Positions 1 through 8,191 of a DNA stretch of 64,000 bases are shown piece after piece; the stretch's first letter is position 1, and every line of letters begins with the position of its first letter. The notes under the pieces were generated by a model. That model had not been told where the DNA came from, did not search any database, and saw only the letters and a list, made by a program, of their open reading frames with translations. Source of the stretch: G965222505 sp965222505. Lineage in GTDB: Bacteria > Bacteroidota > Rhodothermia > Rhodothermales > DATKEJ01. Both the position numbers and the translations under genes were made by a program. The DNA lies in the NCBI GenBank assembly GCA_965222505.1, contig OZ244956.1:558001-622000 (forward strand), given 5' to 3'.

Positions 1-107
1 TGGCTGGGGTAGTACATGAAATACAGTACCATACCCAGAACACCCAGGATGCCCAGGGTCCAATCCCAACGGATGATCCGTTTCCGAATGGTGTGTGCAG
101 GCTTCAT
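1..107 (-). CDS. N-terminal fragment of a membrane protein, cut by window edge
   Basis: A reading frame opens with ATG at 107 on the minus strand and runs off the window after 35 codons. It begins MKPAHTIRKRIIRWDW, a basic N-terminus, followed by a hydrophobic stretch (LGILGVLGMVLYFMYY) that looks like one membrane segment with positive residues on the inside. It starts 9 bases after the stop of the AI-2E transporter on the same strand, so it is probably the next gene of that transcript. The visible part is too short to name a family; no clear ribosome binding site is seen. Confidence 0.5.
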   Translation of the reverse strand, partial: MKPAHTIRKRIIRWDWTLGILGVLGMVLYFMYYPS

Positions 108-116
108 CGCCGGGGG

Positions 117-1217
117 TTAAGCGGCTTGGAAAATGTAGTAATTACGTAAGCTCCACAAGACCTGTGTAACCGTCACGCGAGCAATGGTCAGCACTGGAAT
201 AGAAACCAACATACCGATGATTCCTCCCAGTTCGGCCCCAATGAGCACAACACAGAGAATGAGGAGCGGATGTGTCTGGGCTACTCTTGAAAACACAATC
301 GGCTGTAGAATGAGATCCACACCTTGTGTAATCGCCATAGCGACAAGCACCCAGGGTACGAGGGTAAGATCGCCCGTCTGACCAATACCGATGATGGCAC
401 TTGCCAGAAAGCCGATAGCGGGGCCAAAATAGGGAATGGTGTTCGCCAGTCCCGTAAATATACCGAGAATGACGGCGTTGTCCAGCCCAACGATCTTGAG
501 CAACGCGGCAGCCACAACCGAGATCACTACCGTCCGCAACACCAGCGCTCGAAAGTAGAAGCCGATGTTGGTCTCCACCGTATCCATGACGTTGAGGCTG
601 ATCTCCATGTACCGATTTGGAATAAGTTGGAGCAACCCCTCCCGAAACTGCCTCCCGTCTTTCATGAAGAAAAAGGTCATCAATGGAATGATAATGAGGG
701 CAAACGCAATGTTGGTAAAAACATCAAAGGTGACGGTCAAGGCTTGTGTAATCCGCTCCTGTTGAAACAGCGCCTCGAAGGCTTGTTGCAGCCCCTGAAC
801 CACGGCTCCATCCTGGATGGGCAGTACGGACCGTAGCCCACTTTCAACCGAAAGGGCAATGCGATTCAGGTTTTCCGGTTCGACCAACACCCCAAAGTCA
901 TTGAGTTGTTGCTGAAAAAATGGAATCAGTGCTGCAATCAAAAAGCCGAAGCCTCCCAGGACAATAACAAAGGTGGCCACAACAGCAAGCAGCCGAGACA
1001 TCCCTCTGCGTTGCAAACTGTTCACGATCGGCCCCAGCATAAAGGCCAATACCATACTGATGATGAGCAATACAAACAGATCTCGAAAAAACCAGAGGCA
1101 CCACCCAATCGCGAGTATAACCCCTATCCCGAGGGTGTACCGGATAAACCGGTCCAGCGTAAGGCCGGGCCGGGGCCGCCGCCGGGGGTTCCAGTCTATG
1201 TATTCCGCTTCCGGCAT
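117..1217 (-). CDS. AI-2E family (PerM/TqsA/YdiK-like) transporter
   Basis: Polytopic inner-membrane protein of 366 residues, the usual size for the family. After a basic cytoplasmic start (DWNPRRRPRPG) there are two or three helices near residues 28-85, a long soluble region around 90-155, then helices grouped towards the C-terminus. The conserved stretch GLANTIPYFGPAIG near residue 260 and the pattern QGVDLILQPIVFSR-(x)n-HPLLIL are family hallmarks. Members are thought to export small molecules or act as antiporters; the substrate here cannot be read from sequence. Its start codon directly abuts the recX stop (no gap), so the two are co-transcribed and probably translationally coupled. Confidence 0.9.
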   Translation of the reverse strand: MPEAEYIDWNPRRRPRPGLTLDRFIRYTLGIGVILAIGWCLWFFRDLFVLLIISMVLAFMLGPIVNSLQRRGMSRLLAVVATFVIVLGGFGFLIAALIPFFQQQLNDFGVLVEPENLNRIALSVESGLRSVLPIQDGAVVQGLQQAFEALFQQERITQALTVTFDVFTNIAFALIIIPLMTFFFMKDGRQFREGLLQLIPNRYMEISLNVMDTVETNIGFYFRALVLRTVVISVVAAALLKIVGLDNAVILGIFTGLANTIPYFGPAIGFLASAIIGIGQTGDLTLVPWVLVAMAITQGVDLILQPIVFSRVAQTHPLLILCVVLIGAELGGIIGMLVSIPVLTIARVTVTQVLWSLRNYYIFQAA

Positions 1218-1904
1218 CTAGACCTCAAGTTCTTCTAAAACCTGTTTTACCATATCCCAGGTATACCCCCGGCGTACCAGGAAATCGCTCACCTTTTTTC
1301 GACGTTTCCGAAGATCAGTTTCACGTTCGAGCCGTGCCCAGCGTTTCTCTGCGAGGGCCTGGGCTTTCTCAAAAAGGTCTTCCGGCTGTACCAGTTCCTC
1401 CAGCATGTCTTCAGCAACGGACCGGGAAATGCCTTTTTTGGTAAGTTCTTGCCGTATCCTCCGCGGACCGTACCCTTTGCTGGAAAGCCGTGCACGGACA
1501 TACGTTCGGGCATATTGCGCATCATCCAGATAATGATACTTGTATAAACGGTCTATAATATCTGATGTAAGGGCTTCATCCAGTTCCAGGGCTTGCATCT
1601 TCCTGCGCACCTCATACTCAGTACGTGGGCGATATCCGATAAAGTGCAAGACCTTCCGATAGGCACGCAAGTGCTGATCGGCCCGTACCAATTCCTCTTG
1701 TCTTTCTACTGAAAGGAGGTCTCCTTTGGCGATGCGATGCTCTGCGATAAGATCCTGATGCAACCCGAACGCAAACTGGTCATCAATGTACACCGATACC
1801 CGATTCGGGTCTTTGCGTTGCAGAACCAGCCGGGTGAGCCTACCAGCCCGAAAGGAAGGAGGTGACAATGTGCGCTTTTGTGCTTCCGAACCAGGCATAC
1901 CCAC
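1218..1904 (-). CDS. recX: RecX-type regulator of RecA
   Basis: A 228-residue, charged, all-helical protein with three RecX-type three-helix repeats (about residues 75-220). Recognisable pieces are LHFIGYRPRTEYEVRRKM, YLDDAQYARTYVRARLSSKG, GPRRIRQELTKKGIS and the closing KVSDFLVRRGYTWDMVKQVL. RecX binds RecA filaments and usually inhibits recombinase activity. recA itself is not in the window. The N-terminal 70 residues carry a beta-rich extension (NRVSVYIDDQFAFGL) common in Bacteroidota members. The first codon of the open frame is GTG at 1904; ATG at 1898 (residue 3) is equally possible. The gene leads directly into the AI-2E transporter. Confidence 0.9.
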   Translation of the reverse strand: MGMPGSEAQKRTLSPPSFRAGRLTRLVLQRKDPNRVSVYIDDQFAFGLHQDLIAEHRIAKGDLLSVERQEELVRADQHLRAYRKVLHFIGYRPRTEYEVRRKMQALELDEALTSDIIDRLYKYHYLDDAQYARTYVRARLSSKGYGPRRIRQELTKKGISRSVAEDMLEELVQPEDLFEKAQALAEKRWARLERETDLRKRRKKVSDFLVRRGYTWDMVKQVLEELEV

Positions 1905-1906
1905 AC

Positions 1907-1997
1907 GTTACTTAAGTCATGTTACGCAGTCTTGGTCCATTCGACCTTGTCGAAATGTGTAAGACCAACGACAAGCGGCGTAACATCAGTTACTTAA
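1907..1997. repeat. Nested inverted repeats upstream of recX
   Basis: Between the recX start and the TonB receptor stop lies a compact structure. ATGTTACGC at 1919-1927 pairs with GCGTAACAT at 1978-1986; inside it CTTGTCG at 1946-1952 pairs with CGACAAG at 1969-1975. The direct repeat GTTACTTAA at 1907-1915 and 1989-1997 frames the whole. It could be a terminator-like RNA fold after the receptor gene or a regulatory site for recX; no T-run follows either arm, so a simple terminator is not supported. Confidence 0.45.
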
Positions 1998-2048
1998 AGT
2001 GAACCCTGTGCGTATCGACTACCAGTAAGCCCCTGAAATGATCCGAAA

Positions 2049-4604
2049 TTACCAGACAAGGCCGATTCGGAAGGTCGGCCAGCGAGAGAGGCCCGTAAGC
2101 ACAGATTGAGAGAGGGTTTTCGATGAATTGGAGCCCGTATACCCGACCACATTCTGACGGTTGGTCAGGTTATAGACCAACACTTGGGTATCCCATTTCA
2201 TCCCGAGGGTTTCAAACCGGTACCCCAATCCAGCATCAAGCCGGAGGTAGAATGGAAGCCGGAGTTGCGCATAAGAGGCCCCAATCACCTGGCCATCGGC
2301 CAGATATCCATTCCGCATTTCACCAGCCAGTGTAAGCAACCAGTTTGGCCCCTGGTGATTCAGGGAAGCACGGAGGGTATGGGGGGCTTCGAACCGGGCT
2401 GAACGATAGGTATGCGTGAACGTATCGAAGGGTCGAACGAGGGCGCGTGAGGCCGTATAGCTACCCTTCATCTCCCAGTGACCATATGCGTAGGTCATCA
2501 GCATTTCCAACCCATACGCCTTGGTAGAGCCAGAAGCATGAAATTCCTCAACGGTATGCTGCAACACCTGATCCACCCGTGGCGACAGCACACGTGTGGG
2601 GGCATATTGGTTCTCAGACAACCTGACATTCTGAAAATCACGCCAGTAAAGATCGGCTGCAAAAGTAACGCCGATGTTGTTCCGGCTTTCGAGCCCCAGG
2701 GTGAGTTGTGTGCCGGTGGCCGGTTTTACATTTTCAGTACCTACTGCAATCCACCGGCTGAAGGTATAATCTGAGTCGGCGGTCTGGACCTGATGGATGT
2801 ACTGGACTTGTTTACTATACCCGGCCTTAATGGTCAACCGACCAGGTTCAAGTTCATAGCGGGTATAGACACGAGGCAGAACATGGGCATACTTCCCCTC
2901 ACTAAAAAACCCAACCCGTACGCCGGGCTGAATCTGCCACCGCGCCGTGGGCTGCCAGGTATCTTGTGCATACAATGATCCCTCAATGGCGTTGACGCCC
3001 TGGGTTTCTCCACTGGTATCATCGGTCGTCCATCCAAACCGATGGTTCACTACGCTGAAGCCCGTCTGGACTTGATGCCCGGCACCGGGGTAATACATCG
3101 CATCAAGCTTAAAGCCCGTATCAACGACCTTCATGGCCGGATAGGCTCGGCGCGCCAGACCATTGTCAAACGACCCATCAAACGTGGCGATGTTTTGCAA
3201 CAGGGCATTGGTCTGATCCTCGGCATGGTACCGGGATTGGTACAGTTGGGTCTTAACCAGAAATTGCGCGCTGGGGAGATACTGATGATTGAAACTGTAG
3301 AGGGCGTTTTGCCATTTGTATTGCCCCTCCACCCCGATGACCGGTTCCAATGCTTGTTGGTCTACACGCAATTGATCATTGCTGCGGTACACACTTACAC
3401 CCAGCTGATGGACATCAGACAAACGGGTGGTGAGTTTACCACTCAGGTCGTGATACCCCACATTCTCAAGGGGAAGCCGGCCGCTTGTTTCTTCGGTATG
3501 CCGGGCAAAAACACCCTGATGGGAACGACGGCCGGAAAGCATCAGCCCGGTACGGGCATCCAGTTGGGTTTCAACGGCCAACTGCACCTCACTGGACGTC
3601 AATACGGACGATACGCGAGGTTGCGTATCAAAACCGTCCTTCATATGCGCATCAATGACCGCTGACAAACGCCCCCCAAAAGCGGCAGGCATCGCACCGG
3701 TATACAACTGTACATCATTCAAGGCGGCATTTTGCATGAAGGAGAACCGACCTTCTGCATGCCATGGTTGATAGATGGGTGCCCCTTCCAGCAAAAACAG
3801 GTTTTGATCCGGCAACCCGCCGCGAATGATCAGGTTACCCCCCAGTTCTGCACTACGTTGTACACTGGGTAACCAGAGGATGGATTGGAACCAGTTGTCG
3901 ATGCCGGCCGGGTCGCGGCGCTCGGCCTCGGCTGAGCGCGAAAGCACACTCACAGCGCCGGGAATCACTTGCTCATCCGCCCGATCCAGCACACCACTTT
4001 CAATGACCACTTCTTCCGTAGTGAGCGCTACGGGTTGAAGGGTAAACTGGGGTTCATGTCCGTTGCGGGGGGTAAAGGTAGCCTGTAAACCTTGATATCC
4101 CAGATAAGATATTTGCAGCCGCAGCGGCTTTGCCGAAACCGATCCAAAGGTGAACCACCCGTTTGCATTGGTGACCCCCCCCACAGGCTGACCTTCTAAA
4201 AGAACGTGGGCACCCACCAGCGGTTCATCGGTATCAGCATCCAAAACGCGCCCCTTCAGGGCAAAGGTTTTTGGGACAATGGCGTGCTCTTTCACCCTGG
4301 CCTTCCGTAACACCACCTGCGAATCTCTGGCCCATAAGCCTTCCAGGCCGGTACCGACAAGTATGCAGATCAGGGCAGGGCGAGGATCATTACCGGGGTT
4401 TAGACATGCCGTCTCTTTGCCACGAACCAACCGTTGGGAATAAACCACATCCACATGCATCGCATCAGAGAAGGTGAGCAGGGCTTCTTCGAGGGTATAC
4501 CCTGCCTGTGCAACTCCTGATTGTTGCGCCCAAAGGGAAGTGGGCCCGATTCCGCACAACAGGAAACAGGTTACCAGAAACAGATATGTGGGGCCGGTAC
4601 GCAT
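2049..4604 (-). CDS. TonB-dependent receptor with STN signalling domain
   Basis: Outer-membrane receptor of about 851 residues. A signal peptide (MRTGPTYLFLVTCFLLCG...) begins at the ATG at 4604; the open frame extends to 4784 but that extension overlaps the fecR-like gene and lacks a signal, so 4604 is preferred. Order of domains: STN (secretin/TonB short N-terminal, GYTLEEALLTFSDAMHVDVV), a carboxypeptidase-regulatory-like beta-sandwich (GRVLDADTDEPLVGAHVLL), the plug (LGGNLIIRGGLPDQNLFLLEG), then a barrel ending in FRIGLVW. STN domains pass an occupancy signal to a FecR-type anti-sigma factor, and exactly such a gene precedes it, with an ECF sigma gene before that. The ligand is unknown; no SusD partner is adjacent, which argues against a classic glycan PUL. 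Confidence 0.88.
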   Translation of the reverse strand: MRTGPTYLFLVTCFLLCGIGPTSLWAQQSGVAQAGYTLEEALLTFSDAMHVDVVYSQRLVRGKETACLNPGNDPRPALICILVGTGLEGLWARDSQVVLRKARVKEHAIVPKTFALKGRVLDADTDEPLVGAHVLLEGQPVGGVTNANGWFTFGSVSAKPLRLQISYLGYQGLQATFTPRNGHEPQFTLQPVALTTEEVVIESGVLDRADEQVIPGAVSVLSRSAEAERRDPAGIDNWFQSILWLPSVQRSAELGGNLIIRGGLPDQNLFLLEGAPIYQPWHAEGRFSFMQNAALNDVQLYTGAMPAAFGGRLSAVIDAHMKDGFDTQPRVSSVLTSSEVQLAVETQLDARTGLMLSGRRSHQGVFARHTEETSGRLPLENVGYHDLSGKLTTRLSDVHQLGVSVYRSNDQLRVDQQALEPVIGVEGQYKWQNALYSFNHQYLPSAQFLVKTQLYQSRYHAEDQTNALLQNIATFDGSFDNGLARRAYPAMKVVDTGFKLDAMYYPGAGHQVQTGFSVVNHRFGWTTDDTSGETQGVNAIEGSLYAQDTWQPTARWQIQPGVRVGFFSEGKYAHVLPRVYTRYELEPGRLTIKAGYSKQVQYIHQVQTADSDYTFSRWIAVGTENVKPATGTQLTLGLESRNNIGVTFAADLYWRDFQNVRLSENQYAPTRVLSPRVDQVLQHTVEEFHASGSTKAYGLEMLMTYAYGHWEMKGSYTASRALVRPFDTFTHTYRSARFEAPHTLRASLNHQGPNWLLTLAGEMRNGYLADGQVIGASYAQLRLPFYLRLDAGLGYRFETLGMKWDTQVLVYNLTNRQNVVGYTGSNSSKTLSQSVLTGLSRWPTFRIGLVW

Positions 4605-4728
4605 TATACCGGGCACAGTGGTTGGTTGATGGTGACAGACTCCAAAACCGGCATTGACTTCAGGTGCCGAAGAAGGAGGTTCTACAATATTAAAAAAACA
4701 GGTCTTGTACAGGTCTGAAATTATTCCC

Positions 4729-5913
4729 CTACGGACTGGGAACGAGCGCATAGCCCTCGCCCATATTGCCTGAATAGGTTGCATCCAGCCCTTCAGAAAG
4801 GGTATTCAGGATGTAATCCAGCGTCCAGTTTTGCTCATAGGTACCATGAAACCGTTCATTGGCCAATGCCGGGTCTACGGTTACAGGCGTATGGTAGTGT
4901 GCGCTCAATTGTGCAGCCACTTCTTTAACCGGCGTCCCCCGGAATACAAACAGCCGTGTCCATTTCAAGGCATCTGCAACCGCCACGGCAACCGGTTCGG
5001 AGGGTGGCCCTGCATCGTTGACACGGCTCATTTCGCCAGGCTTCAACATGACATGCTGATCCGGGCGTTGCACGCCGGAAAATTGAACCTTTCCTTCTAC
5101 CAGGACAACCGAAGTACCATCCGCACTGGTTTCAACCCCAAACGTTGTTCCAAGCACGCGGGTTTGAGCAGTTGCCGTCTCAACGATGAAGGGTTGTTCA
5201 CCAGGCTGCACATCAAAGAGGGCCTTGCCCGTTAGCACAACATACCGATTAAACGGTTCGCCCGCTGAAAGCGCGTTAAAAGTAAGTTTCGAATTTTCCA
5301 TCAGCCGAACCCGCGTACCATCTGATAACTCCAGGACGCGGATCTCACCGGCTTTGGCATAAACCGCTTCGATCTCAGGTGCCGACTGCCCGGCCCAATA
5401 CAATAACCCGGCAAAAATTGCCACTGCAAATACGGCAGCCCAACGCCCTACGCCACGCCATGCCGAATGGACCGGACGCCACGGACTGAGGGGTTCATTA
5501 TTAACCTCGGCAGAGCGTTCGACGGGTGCAGAAGCTGAATGCAACGTCCAGACGGTCTCAAAATCAGCCTGTTCGTCTTTTATTTGCGCTACAATGCGTG
5601 CGATGGCCGGGCTGGCACGTATGGCCGCCTCAATGTGCTCGCGCTCTTCATTCAACAGACATCGTTCAGCTTCATCCAGGAGATCTCCGCCCCCTTTTTG
5701 TTCGAGGGCGTAAAGGGTCAATACCCGGCGGTTGGGAACCAATTGGTTGAAGGAACGACCCACTTCTTCCCGAACACCTTGCCATTCGCCAAATGCCTCA
5801 GCCAACGAAGGGTCTTGCGCAAGATTGGCCTTGAAACGGGCTTGTTCTTCGGGAGGAAGGTCGTTGTAGAATGCAATATAATCTGAGTTGCGACTCATAG
5901 TCTCAATGTACAT
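4729..5913 (-). CDS. FecR-family anti-sigma factor
   Basis: 394 residues. The N-terminal half is cytoplasmic and helical; a single membrane helix (WAAVFAVAIFAGLLYWAG) sits near residue 160. The periplasmic part carries the FecR domain (ELSDGTRVRLMENSKLTFN, then RYVVLTGKALFDV and TRVLGTTFGVE) and a C-terminal DUF4974/STN-like domain (LFVFRGTPVKEVAAQLSAHY). By family knowledge it holds the neighbouring ECF sigma until the TonB receptor's STN domain signals. ATG at 5913 opens the frame; ATG at 5898 (MSRNSDYIAF) is an alternative. It lies 140 bases after the sigma gene and 124 before the receptor start. Confidence 0.88.
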   Translation of the reverse strand: MYIETMSRNSDYIAFYNDLPPEEQARFKANLAQDPSLAEAFGEWQGVREEVGRSFNQLVPNRRVLTLYALEQKGGGDLLDEAERCLLNEEREHIEAAIRASPAIARIVAQIKDEQADFETVWTLHSASAPVERSAEVNNEPLSPWRPVHSAWRGVGRWAAVFAVAIFAGLLYWAGQSAPEIEAVYAKAGEIRVLELSDGTRVRLMENSKLTFNALSAGEPFNRYVVLTGKALFDVQPGEQPFIVETATAQTRVLGTTFGVETSADGTSVVLVEGKVQFSGVQRPDQHVMLKPGEMSRVNDAGPPSEPVAVAVADALKWTRLFVFRGTPVKEVAAQLSAHYHTPVTVDPALANERFHGTYEQNWTLDYILNTLSEGLDATYSGNMGEGYALVPSP

Positions 5914-6053
5914 AATCTATACTGGACTCCCAAGGGTCGTATGTACGTGAATAACCGACCGGGCAGAATTTTTGCCCTGATTCAAGACTTGAGCCGCATG
6001 AGCCTCCGACAAAGTAACGATTAAAACACTCCAGCAGACAGACCTCAGCCTGT

Positions 6054-6611
6054 TCAGGCGACCAGCAAACGGCGTAAGCGTTCGAAAGCCCGTTTGACTT
6101 GCATCTTCACTGCGGCCTCCGTGGTCCCCGTCATGTCTGCGATTTCCTTATAGCGGTAGCCATATTCGCGCAGTTCAAGAATCTCCCGTGCCTTGGGGGT
6201 GAGGCTGGACATGGCCCGTTCCAAATCAACACGTAAACCTGTTTTGCTGGGCGGAACCATCATTCGTGGCGGTTCTTCAGGATCGTAGAGACGCTCCTTG
6301 CCACCATACCGCCCCCGGTAGAGGTCTTGCAATTCAAACAGCGCGGCTTTCATGGCAAAACCCATGAACCGGTCCAGCTTCTGGAGGTCCCGAATCCCGT
6401 TGTATACCCGCATCATGGTATTCTGGACCAGATCCTCAACTTCCGGCTTCAAGCCAACCCGCCGAATAAAATACGTCCGCAAGATCGGCCGAAGGCGCAC
6501 CAGCACCTGGTCCAGCGCAGCGGAATCACCCGCCTGGGCTTTCCGAATAAATGCGGAGGTAAATTCCCTTGGTGTTGACATGGAGACGGTTTGATCGGCC
6601 ATGTAAGACAT
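6054..6611 (-). CDS. ECF sigma factor (FecI-like partner of FecR/TonB receptor)
   Basis: A 185-residue sigma-70 family protein with only regions 2 and 4. Region 2 includes PEVEDLVQNTMMRVYNGI; region 4 includes SSLTPKAREILELREYGYRYKEI and the DNA-reading helix TEAAVKMQVKRAFERLRRLL. Alternative starts at residues 4 and 11 exist. It is the first gene of the sigma, FecR, receptor series on the minus strand, which is the order of fec-type cell-surface signalling systems. A 24-base palindromic site lies 25 bases upstream of the start, suggesting control by a repressor or by itself. Confidence 0.88.
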   Translation of the reverse strand: MSYMADQTVSMSTPREFTSAFIRKAQAGDSAALDQVLVRLRPILRTYFIRRVGLKPEVEDLVQNTMMRVYNGIRDLQKLDRFMGFAMKAALFELQDLYRGRYGGKERLYDPEEPPRMMVPPSKTGLRVDLERAMSSLTPKAREILELREYGYRYKEIADMTGTTEAAVKMQVKRAFERLRRLLVA

Positions 6612-6635
6612 AGTGAGGATCGACTACACTAAAGA

Positions 6636-6659
6636 TACACCTCAGGTGAGGTGTACACC
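6636..6659. promoter_or_regulatory. Candidate operator upstream of the ECF sigma gene
   Basis: TACACCTCA (6636-6644) and TGAGGTGTA (6647-6655) form a perfect 9-bp inverted repeat with a 2-base centre. The 10-bp palindrome GGTGTACACC (6650-6659) overlaps it, giving three copies of the half-site TACACC/GGTGTA within 24 bases. It sits 25 bases before the sigma start and in the divergent region towards yidD, the right place for a dimeric regulator. No matching regulator gene is obvious nearby. Confidence 0.5.
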
Positions 6660-6891
6660 CTATGGACGCGGCTTAACCGGCGTACATACCTCCCGAGTGG
6701 TCAAATGCAAGGATGAACCGTCAGACCAGATTTTTGGACCTGTACCCTGGATGCCGCCTACGGACTTGCCTTGCCTTCATAAAAAATACGATATTTGCCC
6801 CCCCTTTGCAAGAACACCTTCCGAACAGCCCTCATCCACGAACCGGGAGAATGACTATGCGTATCACACCTGCGTTCAAAACCCCACATGC

Positions 6892-7224
6892 ATGCCCCTT
6901 CCCAAACCCATATTGGCCCTCTGGCACCTGCCCAGACGTACCTTGATCCTTCTGGTACGGGGCTATCAGATTTTGCTCTCCCCTATCCTGGGACCGGGGT
7001 CTTGCCGGTTTCGCCCCACCTGCTCACAATACAGCATCGAAGCGTTACGCAACTACGGCGTCCTCAAAGGCAGCATCCTGAGTATCTGGCGTATCCTGCG
7101 GTGCAACCCCTGGGCCACCTGGCAATATGATCCCCCCCGATGGTTCGGTGAACCCCACCCCGATGAACCAGCAGCACTTCATGACCCCCCACACACACAT
7201 GCCGACGGGTCTACTTTACATTAA
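6892..7224 (+). CDS. yidD: Membrane protein insertion efficiency factor YidD
   Basis: Small (110-residue) membrane-associated protein thought to assist YidC in inserting inner-membrane proteins. The family signature is clear: LLVRGYQILLSPILGPG, then CRFRPTCSQYSIEAL, then GVLKGSILSIWRILRCNPW and YDPP. The open frame reaches back to 6613, but the region before 6892 shows no family similarity and is taken as the shared leader with the divergent sigma gene; ATG at 6892 gives MPLPKPILALWHLPRR, a fitting start. A 30-residue Pro/His-rich tail beyond the core is longer than in E. coli. rpmH, rnpA and yidC are not next to it. Confidence 0.9.
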   Translation: MPLPKPILALWHLPRRTLILLVRGYQILLSPILGPGSCRFRPTCSQYSIEALRNYGVLKGSILSIWRILRCNPWATWQYDPPRWFGEPHPDEPAALHDPPHTHADGSTLH

Positions 7225-7247
7225 CCCGTACCCGATTCTTTCCTGGG

Positions 7248-8186
7248 CTAAAAGCGAATTTCCACTCCTGCCCACGCCGTAGGCTCCCTATTTACCCCGG
7301 CCTCCATTGTTATGCCCGATTTCAGACGCACATTGTGCAAACGGGCCGACAAAGCTGCATCAAATGCCGAAATGACATGGTTGAGCAACAACAAGGCGGA
7401 AAGCCGCGAGGAACGCCGGAGCAGCGTATTGGCATCGGCGTGGATACCGGAATAGTAGTAAAATTGGGCATCCTTCGCCATCACGGATGGGTCTTCGGGG
7501 TCTTCATCTGGCTCCGCCGTGTAATCATCCCAGCCAGGGGCGTATTGAAAGTATTTTCCAATCAGTTCGTAGTACTGCTGCGCCCCAAAGTCCGGAAGCA
7601 CATGCGAGAAGGCCGCCCCGGTTTCGATGTGGATGGATTGCCGTTCAGCCGCAGTGATGGTATCAATGAGTCCTTGAACAAGATTGCGCTCTGCGGGTGT
7701 CCATTGGCCGGGATTGTCGAAGTTGATGGCATTCAGGGTTGGATCCGAGACATCAATGGGGGGCCCTCCATAACCACTATAGCCATTGAGCCACTCAGCG
7801 TATTTGATCGGGCTCCAGTTCTGGTTGGCATAGTCCTCATAAAAGTCGATCCCGTCGTTCCCTTCGCCCCGCCACTTGAAATAACCGAATATGGAGGCCG
7901 CATCCAGCGCAAAGTAAATTCCGGCACGAATCCAGTTTTTGTTATAGGCTTGCCCCAGTCCAGGTACGGCTGCAGATAAGCCCAGCGCTATCGGTACACT
8001 TCGGGGTGTAGCCTCCACGGACTGCATACGCCACGGCTCCCCTGAAGGCAGGGTCGCATAGACTACATCGGCTTGCAGAGAGCCGGTCAGGGCGGGGCTT
8101 TTTTTCGGTTGGGTATCATCTGCCCTTGCTTCGGCAAATTGCAGACACAGGATTGCCAGGCATCCAATCCACACCAATTTTCTCAT
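7248..8186 (-). CDS. DUF5683 domain protein, exported
   Basis: 312 residues with a cleavable signal peptide (MRKLVWIGCLAILCLQFAEARAD). The DUF5683 core is seen at SVPIALGLSAAVPGLGQAYN followed by KNWIRAGIYFALDAASIFGY, a glycine-rich and hydrophobic pair typical of this Bacteroidota envelope family. The middle is Tyr/Trp/Asp-rich (DFYEDYANQNWSPIKYAEW) and the protein ends in AWAGVEIRF, compatible with a terminal membrane strand. Function is unknown. It lies 5 bases after the peptidase/propeller/barrel gene, so it is the last gene of that long minus-strand transcript. Confidence 0.8.
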   Translation of the reverse strand: MRKLVWIGCLAILCLQFAEARADDTQPKKSPALTGSLQADVVYATLPSGEPWRMQSVEATPRSVPIALGLSAAVPGLGQAYNKNWIRAGIYFALDAASIFGYFKWRGEGNDGIDFYEDYANQNWSPIKYAEWLNGYSGYGGPPIDVSDPTLNAINFDNPGQWTPAERNLVQGLIDTITAAERQSIHIETGAAFSHVLPDFGAQQYYELIGKYFQYAPGWDDYTAEPDEDPEDPSVMAKDAQFYYYSGIHADANTLLRRSSRLSALLLLNHVISAFDAALSARLHNVRLKSGITMEAGVNREPTAWAGVEIRF

Positions 8187-8191
8187 AATCC

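Noticed and set aside
4605..4784. N-terminal extension of the TonB receptor frame
   Set aside because: It overlaps the FecR-like gene, contains no signal peptide, and a good signal peptide begins at 4604.
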